From positions 1 through 9,496 of the forward strand of contig JASEIZ010000070.1 in NCBI GenBank assembly GCA_030017395.1: a DNA stretch of 9,496 bases, in the 5' to 3' direction. The DNA is from Desulfobacterales bacterium. GTDB taxonomy: Bacteria; Desulfobacterota; Desulfobacteria; Desulfobacterales; ETH-SRB1. The translations under genes were made by a program, and so were the position numbers. This document shows positions 1 through 6,062 of the stretch, piece after piece. The first letter of the stretch is position 1; every line of letters starts with the position of its first letter. Below the pieces are notes generated by a model that saw nothing but the letters and a program-made list of their open reading frames with translations, did not search any database and was not told where the DNA came from.

Positions 1-23
1 GACAGAATTCCTTACAGTCGAAG

Positions 24-52
24 ATTCCCCGCTGCTTGCGGCGGGGAGCTTC
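24..52 (-). repeat. GC-rich hairpin repeat, copy 1
   Basis: The arms CCCCGC and GCGGGG form a stem that extends inward by a wobble pair and a G-C pair around a CTTG loop. Read on the minus strand, it matches the hairpin at 3571-3599 at 28 of 29 bases; the one difference lies in the loop. The flanks beyond these 29 bases do not match between the copies, so the repeated unit appears to be the hairpin itself. I infer a dispersed palindromic element (REP-like). No transposase of the REP-associated type is visible in the window. Transcribed in either direction, it would fold as a strong hairpin but lacks a following T-run, so it is not a typical terminator. Confidence 0.75.
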
Positions 53-124
53 AATGTTCGATGTTGAACGTTCATAGCTTTTAGGTTCAGGACAAATTTC
101 CAATTTCAACGTTCTGTGAACGTT
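53..124. repeat. Intergenic GTTGAAC/GAACGTT repeats with hairpin
   Basis: This spacer lies downstream of the ABC1 kinase-like gene (minus strand). It contains the perfect 10-base palindrome TGAACGTTCA at 65-74. A hairpin at 108-124, AACGTTC-TGT-GAACGTT, has a 7-bp stem and 3-base loop and lies 3 bases past the stop codon. The octamer TGAACGTT occurs at 65-72 and again at 117-124. The hairpin could act as a transcription end or 3' RNA stabiliser, but no T-run follows on the minus strand, so a terminator call is weak. Related phrases recur at 2168-2229 and 9169-9201. Confidence 0.5.
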
Positions 125-127
125 TAC

Positions 128-1825
128 TTACAATCTTCCTTTTCTTAAAATAGCCACAAGAAGCCATATCCCCATTATTGCGGCAGAGATAAACCCTATA
201 ATGCCAATTATAGATAATCCGTGAAACAGCGGAGGGGTTTTTGCAAAAACTATCAGGGCGGAACCGATGATAAGTGATGCTATAACAATTGAAAAGGATA
301 TTCTGTTACTTATCTGGTTATATGTTTCAAGCACAGGCTCAAAACCCTTATGCTCAAATCTGATGCTCAATTTCTGCTGTTTTATCAGCCGTGTAATTTC
401 AAGAGCATCCTTAGGAAACTGCTGAACAAATTGAAACGTGGCAGATATAAGGCCGATAATATCTTCTGCAATTCTTTTTGGATAAAACCTTGCGCTTTTT
501 ACCTTCTCAATAAACGGCGCTGCCTGTGCTATCATGTCAAAATCAGGATTCAGCCGAAGACCAACACCCTCTATAGTGCTGAAGACTTTCATCATAAGAA
601 ATATATCGGCCGGAATTCTTAGGCGATGACGTGAAGCCAATTCAAGCAGACCTTGAAGAATTTTGCCGATTTCAATATCCTTTAACGACTTGTAAAGATG
701 CAGACTCATGAATTCCGATACCCCTCTTTCAAGCGTTCGCATATCAGGATCTTCATCATATATGGTAAGTTTAAGCAGCGCCTGAGTTGCTCTTGTCGAG
801 TCTTTATGCACCACATGATCGATAAGATCAACAAAGTCCTCCCGTGTCTGCCTGTCTACAGATCCTACCATTCCATAATCGAGCAAGCATATCACATTGT
901 TCGGTAGCACATAAATATTTCCAGGATGCGGATCTGCGTGAAAAAACCCGTGCTCAAACACCTGGCGTAAATATAGATTTGCTCCGCGTGAGATGATAAT
1001 CTTTTTGTCAAGTCCGGCATTATCCAGCTTGTCGATTTCAGACACTTTGATACCATCCACAAATTCCATTGTAATAACACGCGATGTTGTTGCCTCTCGA
1101 AAAACCTTCGGGATATAAATGGTAGAGTCATCCAAAAATTCTCTGGCAAATCGCTCCATGTTTGAGGCTTCTATGTTATAATCTATTTCTCTTCCAATTG
1201 TCCTGGAGAACTCCTCGACTACTTTAACTGGACGGTGCAGGGCCATCTCCTCTATATGACGTTCCATAAGGGTTGCCAGATGGAACATGATCTCGAGATC
1301 AACCTCTATAATTTTCCTGATGCCCGGGCGTTGAACCTTGACAACAACCTCTTCGCTATCCTTTAATCTGGCCCTGTAAACCTGGCCTATCGATGCAGAA
1401 GCCATAGGAGTCTTATCTATAAAATTAAATATCTTTTCAGGCGGAAAGCCGAATTCCGTTTCGATTATATTGCTTGCTTCATCAAAGGAGCAGGGAGGCA
1501 CCATATCCTGAAGCTTGGAGAGTTCATTAATAAAATCAACCGGAATCAGATCTGGACGGGTAGAAAGTATCTGGCCAAGCTTAATAAAGGTTGGACCCAG
1601 TTCTTCTAAAGCCAACCTGACCCTTTCTGCTTTTGAAAGCTTTTCAAGGCGATCGCGCCGTTTTTTTGAAATCATATTTAAACCGATTTCAAGATACTGC
1701 TCTATCTTCAACACCTCAACAAGATTGCCGAATCCATATTTAAAAAGAACGGTCAATATCTGGCGATAGCGTTGAAGATGACGATAGGTACGGCCTATTA
1801 TTCCGATTTTTCGGATGCTAAACAT
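128..1825 (-). CDS. ABC1/UbiB (AarF) family atypical kinase, membrane-anchored
   Basis: This 565-residue protein is of the ABC1K/UbiB family: protein-kinase-fold ATPases that in other bacteria support isoprenoid quinone synthesis and membrane lipid handling. Visible hallmarks are the family KxGQ motif (KLGQ, 82-85), the alanine-rich nucleotide loop ASASIGQ (142-148), an invariant-type lysine in VVVKVQRP (K163), the catalytic-loop-like HADPHPGN (296-303) and a metal-binding DYG (316-318) in place of DFG. Two hydrophobic helices at about 509-527 and 538-560 form the usual C-terminal membrane hairpin. Length and domain order are normal, so the protein looks intact. The ATG start lies 5 bases after the stop of the phasin-like gene and has no clear ribosome site of its own, suggesting translational coupling. 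An anaerobe of this type would use menaquinone, so the substrate pathway is open; the family call is firm, the cellular role is not. Confidence 0.93.
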   Translation of the reverse strand: MFSIRKIGIIGRTYRHLQRYRQILTVLFKYGFGNLVEVLKIEQYLEIGLNMISKKRRDRLEKLSKAERVRLALEELGPTFIKLGQILSTRPDLIPVDFINELSKLQDMVPPCSFDEASNIIETEFGFPPEKIFNFIDKTPMASASIGQVYRARLKDSEEVVVKVQRPGIRKIIEVDLEIMFHLATLMERHIEEMALHRPVKVVEEFSRTIGREIDYNIEASNMERFAREFLDDSTIYIPKVFREATTSRVITMEFVDGIKVSEIDKLDNAGLDKKIIISRGANLYLRQVFEHGFFHADPHPGNIYVLPNNVICLLDYGMVGSVDRQTREDFVDLIDHVVHKDSTRATQALLKLTIYDEDPDMRTLERGVSEFMSLHLYKSLKDIEIGKILQGLLELASRHRLRIPADIFLMMKVFSTIEGVGLRLNPDFDMIAQAAPFIEKVKSARFYPKRIAEDIIGLISATFQFVQQFPKDALEITRLIKQQKLSIRFEHKGFEPVLETYNQISNRISFSIVIASLIIGSALIVFAKTPPLFHGLSIIGIIGFISAAIMGIWLLVAILRKGRL

Positions 1826-1830
1826 GATAA

Positions 1831-2133
1831 CTATGCTTTTTCGCTGACAGCTTTTTTCAGCTCTATTATCTCTTTTTTCAAACCCTTTAACTCATCTGTA
1901 GTTACTAAATCAGCCTTTTTTATCAACTTTTTAACTATGCTCTCTACCCTTTGTTCCAGTTTATTCTGGGCATCATCATACCTTTCCTGAAGCTCATCAA
2001 GAAACTTTTTTCCCTCTTTTTCAGAGACCTCTCCCTTTTTTACAAGCTCTTCAGCCAGATCTTTCACCTCGTCTTTGGTTTTAAGGGCAAGGCCGATACC
2101 GGTAAACATAGCCTTTTTAATAAGATTAAACAT
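1831..2133 (-). CDS. Phasin-like small coiled-coil protein
   Basis: This 100-residue, highly charged, lysine/glutamate-rich protein matches the pattern of the short phasin family (polyhydroxyalkanoate granule-associated or regulator type). It has an amphipathic N-terminus with a small hydrophobic patch (MFTGIGLAL, about 9-17), then a TKDEVKDLAEELVKKG helix, a short SEKEGKK turn, a long helix from about 43 to 72, and a C-terminal heptad-like helix from about 79 (DELKGLKKEIIELKK). There is no signal peptide and no cysteine. It is the first gene of a pair with the ABC1 kinase-like gene; 5 bases separate them. No PHA synthase is present here, so a granule role is not supported by context. A general membrane- or granule-surface scaffold for its partner is possible but is inference. 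Confidence 0.82.
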   Translation of the reverse strand: MFNLIKKAMFTGIGLALKTKDEVKDLAEELVKKGEVSEKEGKKFLDELQERYDDAQNKLEQRVESIVKKLIKKADLVTTDELKGLKKEIIELKKAVSEKA

Positions 2134-2139
2134 AATATA

Positions 2140-2146
2140 CTCCTTT
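2140..2146 (-). promoter_or_regulatory. Ribosome binding site of the phasin-like gene
   Basis: On the minus strand the bases read AAAGGAG, 6 bases before the ATG at 2133-2131. This is a strong Shine-Dalgarno site and fixes the start. It probably also serves the downstream kinase-like gene, which lacks a clear site. Confidence 0.8.
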
Positions 2147-2255
2147 GTTATGATTTGTCTGTTTATACCCGTTCAGCAGTTCAATCTTCCCTGCTTTCTA
2201 ACCATGAACCGTTGAACCCACGAACGATTACATGTGTTTTTTGCTTGGCCGCAAA
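2147..2255. repeat. Intergenic spacer with GTTCA/GTTGAAC phrases
   Basis: This spacer lies between the acyl-CoA dehydrogenase stop and the phasin-like gene. It carries repeated related phrases: GTTCAGCAGTTCAA (2171-2184) and ATGAACCGTTGAACCCACGAACG (about 2203-2225, split by short spacers). A TATAAA lies on the minus strand at 2167-2162 with no convincing -35 box upstream. No open reading frame or RNA gene was recognised. Confidence 0.4.
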
Positions 2256-3410
2256 CTACTTCAATTTTCCAATAACAGCGCTTGCAATGGTGTTTTTCTG
2301 AATCTCCTTTGTTCCCTCATATATTTCGGTAATTTTAGCGTCGCGGTAAAAACGTTCGACTTCGTAATCAGCCATATACCCATATCCGCCAAGCAACTGT
2401 ATCGCTTCGTCGGCCACCTCCACGGCAGTCCTGGCAGCAAACATCTTGGTCATAGATGTCAGTTTGGGATCAATACGACCCTGGTCAAAGTTCCAGGCCG
2501 CCTTATAAGTTATAAGCCTTGCAAGCTCTATTTTTGTAGCCATATCGGCGAGCTTATGCTGTGTAACCTGGAATTGAGCAATTTTTTTTCCAAACTGCTC
2601 TCTTTGCTTAACATATGCCAGCGCCCTATCAAAAGCTCCCTGCGCTATTCCAAGAGCTTGAGCAGCTATCAGAATCCTGCTTTCATCAAAAAATTCCAAT
2701 GCCTGATAAAAACCTCTTCCTTCTTTGCCGATAAGATGTGACGATGGCACGCGAACATTTTTAAAAACTACCTCTGCCGTGGGCATTAGATGAATGCCCA
2801 TTTTTTCTCCGGCATCCATAGCAGACACACCTTCTTTGTCAGCCTCGACAAGAATCATGCTGATGCCTTTGTAAGTCGGCACGGCATCAGGATCGGTCTG
2901 GCAAAGAACAGTATAAAAGCCGGCAAGACCGCCATTGGTAATAAAGGTTTTAGCGCCGTTAACGACCCATTCGTCTGAGTCCTTTACCGCTGTTGTATCC
3001 ATAAATGTTATGTCGGAACCATGATTGGGTTCGGTAAAAGCGCCGCCGGAAAGCATTCTGCCTTCTGCTACCATCGGGAGAAATCTTTCTTTCAATTCAT
3101 CACTGCCAAAACGCAAAATACATTCAGAAGCAAAAGATGAAAGAATTAAAGCACTCCCGATGCTGGAATCACCACTGCAGAACTCTTCAGCGACAAGAAT
3201 ATTCTCCAGAACTCCAAGACCCTGTCCGGAATACTCTTCAGGGAAGTGAATGCCGATAAATCCAAGATCAGCCGCTTTTTTCCAAATCTTGTTTGGGAAT
3301 TCATGTTTCTTTACAAGTTCAAGGACAAGCTCCTTGTCGAATTCACCCTTTGCAAAATCCTTTGCAGCTTTCTTAATTTCTTTTTGCGACCTTGAAAGCT
3401 CAAAATCCAT
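2256..3410 (-). CDS. Acyl-CoA dehydrogenase (FAD, short/medium-chain type)
   Basis: This 384-residue soluble flavoenzyme oxidises an acyl-CoA to the 2,3-enoyl-CoA and passes electrons to electron-transfer flavoprotein. The three-part fold is all present: an N-terminal helical domain (about 5-117), a beta domain starting with the FAD signature AFTEPNHGSD (124-133), and a C-terminal helical domain with REQFGKKIAQFQ (270-281), GGYGY (341-345) and the catalytic glutamate E365 in IYEGTKEIQ. Length is typical and no key residue is missing. The ATG is preceded by GGGAGG (minus strand, 3421-3416) with 5 bases spacing. The substrate cannot be told from sequence: butyryl-CoA-type, branched-chain or alicyclic acyl-CoAs are all possible. 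No ETF or thiolase gene adjoins. It may be co-transcribed with the phasin/kinase pair 122 bases downstream. Confidence 0.95.
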   Translation of the reverse strand: MDFELSRSQKEIKKAAKDFAKGEFDKELVLELVKKHEFPNKIWKKAADLGFIGIHFPEEYSGQGLGVLENILVAEEFCSGDSSIGSALILSSFASECILRFGSDELKERFLPMVAEGRMLSGGAFTEPNHGSDITFMDTTAVKDSDEWVVNGAKTFITNGGLAGFYTVLCQTDPDAVPTYKGISMILVEADKEGVSAMDAGEKMGIHLMPTAEVVFKNVRVPSSHLIGKEGRGFYQALEFFDESRILIAAQALGIAQGAFDRALAYVKQREQFGKKIAQFQVTQHKLADMATKIELARLITYKAAWNFDQGRIDPKLTSMTKMFAARTAVEVADEAIQLLGGYGYMADYEVERFYRDAKITEIYEGTKEIQKNTIASAVIGKLK

Positions 3411-3570
3411 CTAATCCTCCCAAAACTATAAACAGCTATAACCTTGCTAACAAACTATTATTTAATAAATTAACATATATATAAAGTTATTGCAAGGAGT
3501 TTAAGCCTTCTGTCAGGAACGAATAAAGTGCCCGGAATTGCAGCACGTAATCTGTCCGGTTAAGATGAGT
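3411..3570. other. AT-rich intergenic spacer, no gene
   Basis: This spacer lies upstream of the acyl-CoA dehydrogenase (minus strand). The part from 3421 to 3495 is AT-rich and probably holds the dehydrogenase promoter, but no convincing -35/-10 pair at a sensible distance was found. The part from about 3496 to 3570 is more GC-balanced and may be leftover mobile DNA leading into the hairpin. No recognisable coding sequence was seen. Confidence 0.4.
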
Positions 3571-3599
3571 GAAGCTCCCCGCCGTAAGCAGCGGGGAAT
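3571..3599 (+). repeat. GC-rich hairpin repeat, copy 2
   Basis: The element begins GAAGCTCCCCGCC and ends AGCGGGGAAT, with arms CCCCGC/GCGGGG. It equals the reverse complement of 24-52 except for one loop base (T here, C there). It lies immediately 5' of the transposase remnant, at or very near the point where similarity to the transposase begins, and the remnant's reading frame runs open through it. This position suggests that the hairpin marks the breakpoint of the deletion or insertion that removed the front of the transposase gene. That is inference from position only. Confidence 0.78.
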
Positions 3600-3600
3600 G

Positions 3601-3987
3601 CGCTCGCTTTTGCGGTTCAACGCCGAGTTCATACAGCCGGCTGTTGAGAAAGGTTCTGCCTTTGTGCCCTGGGTTGGAGCAAACCTTGACGATATTCTGT
3701 GCGAGCAACACGAACGAACAGTGACGGCTGAGAACTGTGTAATCTTTGATGGGGAAACGCCGCAAATCCCTGCGAACCAGTATCGGTGCCGTTAAGTCAG
3801 AGTCAAGATGCGAATCCATCGGTATATGGACAGCTCGCCGGCTGTTTTTCATGGACAGATAAAGTTGGCTGACTATGATGCACAAGGAAAACTGAAGGAG
3901 CCCAAAAAGGGAAAGGCAGCGCAGGTCCGCCGCTCGTCATCTGCTCAGGAAAAGCGGACAAATCTATTTGTTGACAACAGAAAATAA
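3601..3987 (+). pseudogene. C-terminal remnant of an IS1202/ISNCY-type DDE transposase
   Basis: The reading frame from about 3604 gives LLRFNAEF, then EKGSAFVPW, LDDILCEQHERTV, FDGETPQIPANQYRCR, then TAA at 3793-3795, and continues in the same frame with VRVKMRIHRY, AVFHGQIKLADYDAQGKL to a TAA at 3985-3987. This is the order of motifs seen after the integrase core in transposases of this group: N-A-x-F, GSAF, LD-IL-ERTV, QIP, R-C-H-Y-V-x-V-x-VH, AVFHG, L-YD-G-L. The internal stop sits where the family has a tyrosine (RCHYV-like), so a single base change TAC/TAT to TAA explains it. The DDE catalytic core and the whole N-terminal half are absent, and no terminal inverted repeat is seen. The remnant cannot be active. 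The assignment rests on recalled family motifs, so the exact IS family is less certain than the transposase call. Confidence 0.75.
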
Positions 3988-3992
3988 ATATA

Positions 3993-5906
3993 TCAGATCT
4001 TCAGTGCTACATCGGTGGCGCTCCTCAAAGCTGAGCCTATATTGCCCGGCAAAGCGGCATCACCCACAGCAAATATCTGTTTTTGCTTATCTTTTAGAGA
4101 CTGAAACAAGCTGTCTTCCGGTTCAGGATGTATGGCAACGATTACCTTGTCCGCCTTTAAGCTCAAATTCTCACAATCCTTATTTATGAGATGCACGATG
4201 TTTTTTTGAATACAGGTGACCTGAGTTTCAGTAAGAATGGCGACTTTTTTTTCAGAAAGTCTTGATAATAGTCGTTCCCTCGGGATTTTTTTCATCCTGG
4301 TAAGCGGCTTGGGCAATATCTCTACTACGGTTACCTTTCTTTCAGGACCGGCAAGCCAGTCCGCTGTCTCACAACCGATGTCACCTCCACCGATAATGAC
4401 TATGTTTTGACCGGTGACTGCCCGGCTCTCATAGACCTGTCTGGCATCTGTTACAAGATCAGAGTCGATTCCGGGAACAGGAGGACGCCTTGAACGTGAA
4501 CCGGTCGCCACAATAATCATGTCCGGAGCAAAAGCAATAATTTCAGTAAGATCGGCCTTATGTCCGAGGCTAACCCTGACATTGCTCTTGTTGAGAGAAT
4601 ATTTCAGATAACGGAGTATCTCCGACATTTCTTCCTTAAATGGGGCTATGCTTGCCAGCCTTGCCTGGCCGCCAAGCTGATCCGACTGCTCCCATAATTC
4701 TACGTCATGTCCTCTTTTGCCGGCTATTACGGCTGCCTGCATGCCACCTGGCCCGCCGCCGATTACGAGCAGGCTTTTTTTCTTTGAAGCCGGCGAAATC
4801 TTCCAGCAATATTCAAGACCTGCGAACGGATTAACCGTGCAGCATCTTCCAATACCAGGAACACCTTTTTCAGAACAATCTTCCAGGCAAAAGACACACC
4901 TGTTAATATCATCTACCATACCGGATGCAGCTTTTTGTGGAAAATCCGGATCAGCAACCAGTTCTCTGGCCATAGCAACAAAATCAGCCTTTCCCTGGCC
5001 AATAATCTGATCGGCCATATCAGGACTGTTTATCTTGCCTATGGCAACAACCGGTATGCTGACCGACTTCTTTATCTGAGCAGCAAGATCGATCAAGGGC
5101 CCGGGAGGAGACTCGTGAGTGGGAATGGTAATAAATTTCGTGGACTTGTTGCCTGCATTCGCCACAATGGCGTCAGCTCCTGCATCTTCTACAAGACCGG
5201 CTATTTTCCTGCTGTCATCAATATCCAATCCACCGGGAACAAATTCATCACAGACAAGTTTTATCATCACAGGAAAGTCCCTGCCTGCCGCTGCTTTGAC
5301 TTTTTTAATCAATCGGGTCAGGAAAAGCGCCCGGTTTTCTATTACCCCGCCCAGGTCATCGCTTCGTTTGTTAAGAACAGGGGAAAGAAGCTGGGCAATA
5401 AGATCGCCATAGCTTGCCTGAATTTCCACCCCGTCGTAACCCATTTCTCTTGCTTTTACAGAGCCGCCAGCCATAATCTCAAGTATCTCATCCGCCTCAT
5501 CAAGCGACATGGCATTAGCAAGAGAAACAATCCAGCTGTCCTCTTTTTTCTTGGCGCCTGCAACCTCCTGCTCGATAACTCTCTCTTTTGGATAATTGAG
5601 CTGCATAAAGGCCTTGGAGCTTTCTTTGTGAATGACGTTGAGCAGCTCCTTTATGCCTGTCGCATATTCTTCCATATCAAAGCGGAGTTCATGTGGACCT
5701 TTATATGCTCTTGGATAATCGAGACAGGGACAGTCCAGAATAATCAGGGCAGCGCCGCCTCTTGCCCTTGCCCTGTAAAATTCTGTTATTTTGGGAGTAA
5801 CCTTGCTTTCTGTAGCGTATTTGGTGGGGAAAAGGGCCATGATGATTCTGTTTTTGAGAAAGCATCCGCCGATTTTAGCTGGTGAAAAAAGATGAGGAAA
5901 GCTCAT
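3993..5906 (-). CDS. NADH:flavin oxidoreductase / 2,4-dienoyl-CoA reductase-like Fe-S flavoprotein
   Basis: This 637-residue, three-domain enzyme resembles FadH-type dienoyl-CoA reductases and related enoate reductases, cytosolic enzymes that pass electrons from NAD(P)H through FAD and a 4Fe-4S cluster to FMN. Residues 1-330 form the old-yellow-enzyme TIM barrel (FSPAKIGGCFLKNRI start, LSPVLNKRSDDLGG at 174-187, GKADFVAMAREL at 305-316). Cluster cysteines are C337, C340, C344 and C356 (CVFCLEDC, then CTVNP). The FAD-binding GGGPGGMQAA is at 383-392, a second dinucleotide fold IIGGGDIGCETA at 504-515, and the closing FAD contact FAVGDAALPG at 612-621. Unusually, the FadH-equivalent tyrosine is D168 (ASYGDLI), the old-yellow-enzyme H/N positions are Q163 and Y166, and the FadH histidine appears replaced (K254 region). 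The ATG has AGGAGG on the minus strand (5918-5913) with 6 bases spacing. It diverges from the ATPase operon. Family call firm, substrate unknown. Confidence 0.93.
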   Translation of the reverse strand: MSFPHLFSPAKIGGCFLKNRIIMALFPTKYATESKVTPKITEFYRARARGGAALIILDCPCLDYPRAYKGPHELRFDMEEYATGIKELLNVIHKESSKAFMQLNYPKERVIEQEVAGAKKKEDSWIVSLANAMSLDEADEILEIMAGGSVKAREMGYDGVEIQASYGDLIAQLLSPVLNKRSDDLGGVIENRALFLTRLIKKVKAAAGRDFPVMIKLVCDEFVPGGLDIDDSRKIAGLVEDAGADAIVANAGNKSTKFITIPTHESPPGPLIDLAAQIKKSVSIPVVAIGKINSPDMADQIIGQGKADFVAMARELVADPDFPQKAASGMVDDINRCVFCLEDCSEKGVPGIGRCCTVNPFAGLEYCWKISPASKKKSLLVIGGGPGGMQAAVIAGKRGHDVELWEQSDQLGGQARLASIAPFKEEMSEILRYLKYSLNKSNVRVSLGHKADLTEIIAFAPDMIIVATGSRSRRPPVPGIDSDLVTDARQVYESRAVTGQNIVIIGGGDIGCETADWLAGPERKVTVVEILPKPLTRMKKIPRERLLSRLSEKKVAILTETQVTCIQKNIVHLINKDCENLSLKADKVIVAIHPEPEDSLFQSLKDKQKQIFAVGDAALPGNIGSALRSATDVALKI

Positions 5907-5955
5907 TTTTTACCTCCTGTTATCAGAGTTGTCCGATATTCATAAAACAAGCTTC

Positions 5956-5983
5956 TTGACTTTGCACTTGCTGAACTTATAAA
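5956..5983 (+). promoter_or_regulatory. Sigma70-like promoter of the AAA+/U32 operon
   Basis: The hexamer TTGACT (5956-5961) and TATAAA (5978-5983) are separated by 16 bases. Each matches the consensus at 5 of 6 positions. The start of transcription would fall near 5990, giving a leader of about 70 bases before the GTG start at 6063. The site lies in the 156-base spacer between divergent genes. No equally good pair was found for the minus-strand oxidoreductase. Confidence 0.55.
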
Positions 5984-5992
5984 ATTTTTATA
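5978..5992. promoter_or_regulatory. AT palindrome over the -10 box
   Basis: The bases TATAAAA-T-TTTTATA form a perfect inverted repeat with 7-base arms around one central T. It covers the -10 hexamer and the expected transcription start. It could be an operator for a repressor, or simply an AT-rich melting region; the sequence alone cannot decide. Confidence 0.35.
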
Positions 5993-6051
5993 TCATAATT
6001 TTGCTAAAAACAATGCATTTAAATGGTGAGGAGAGAAACAGGCAAATCGCC

Positions 6052-6056
6052 GGAGG
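6052..6056 (+). promoter_or_regulatory. Ribosome binding site deciding a GTG start
   Basis: GGAGG followed by TAAATC gives 6 bases spacing to GTG at 6063-6065. The ATG codons upstream at 6013 and 6023 are in other frames, so the GTG is the supported start of the AAA+ gene. Confidence 0.8.
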
Positions 6057-6062
6057 TAAATC

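Noticed and set aside
24..52. Hairpin as a CRISPR repeat
   Set aside because: Only two copies exist, more than 3.5 kb apart and in opposite orientation, with no spacer array and no cas genes.
2229..2258. Terminator after the acyl-CoA dehydrogenase (TTTGC-loop-GCAAA)
   Set aside because: The stem is only 5 bp and on the minus strand is followed by A residues, not T.
2232..2741. 169-codon plus-strand frame, and other long frames opposite genes (4935-5885, 8348-8944)
   Set aside because: They are antisense shadows of the acyl-CoA dehydrogenase, oxidoreductase and U32 genes, which have full family motifs; the shadow products have none.
3425..3453. TTGTTA-17-TATAGT promoter pair on the minus strand for the acyl-CoA dehydrogenase
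   Set aside because: The spacing is right, but transcription would start at about the ribosome binding site itself, leaving almost no leader.
3487..3885. 132-codon minus-strand open frame
   Set aside because: It lies opposite the transposase remnant, which shows clear family motifs on the plus strand; the minus-strand product has no recognisable motif and spans the hairpin.
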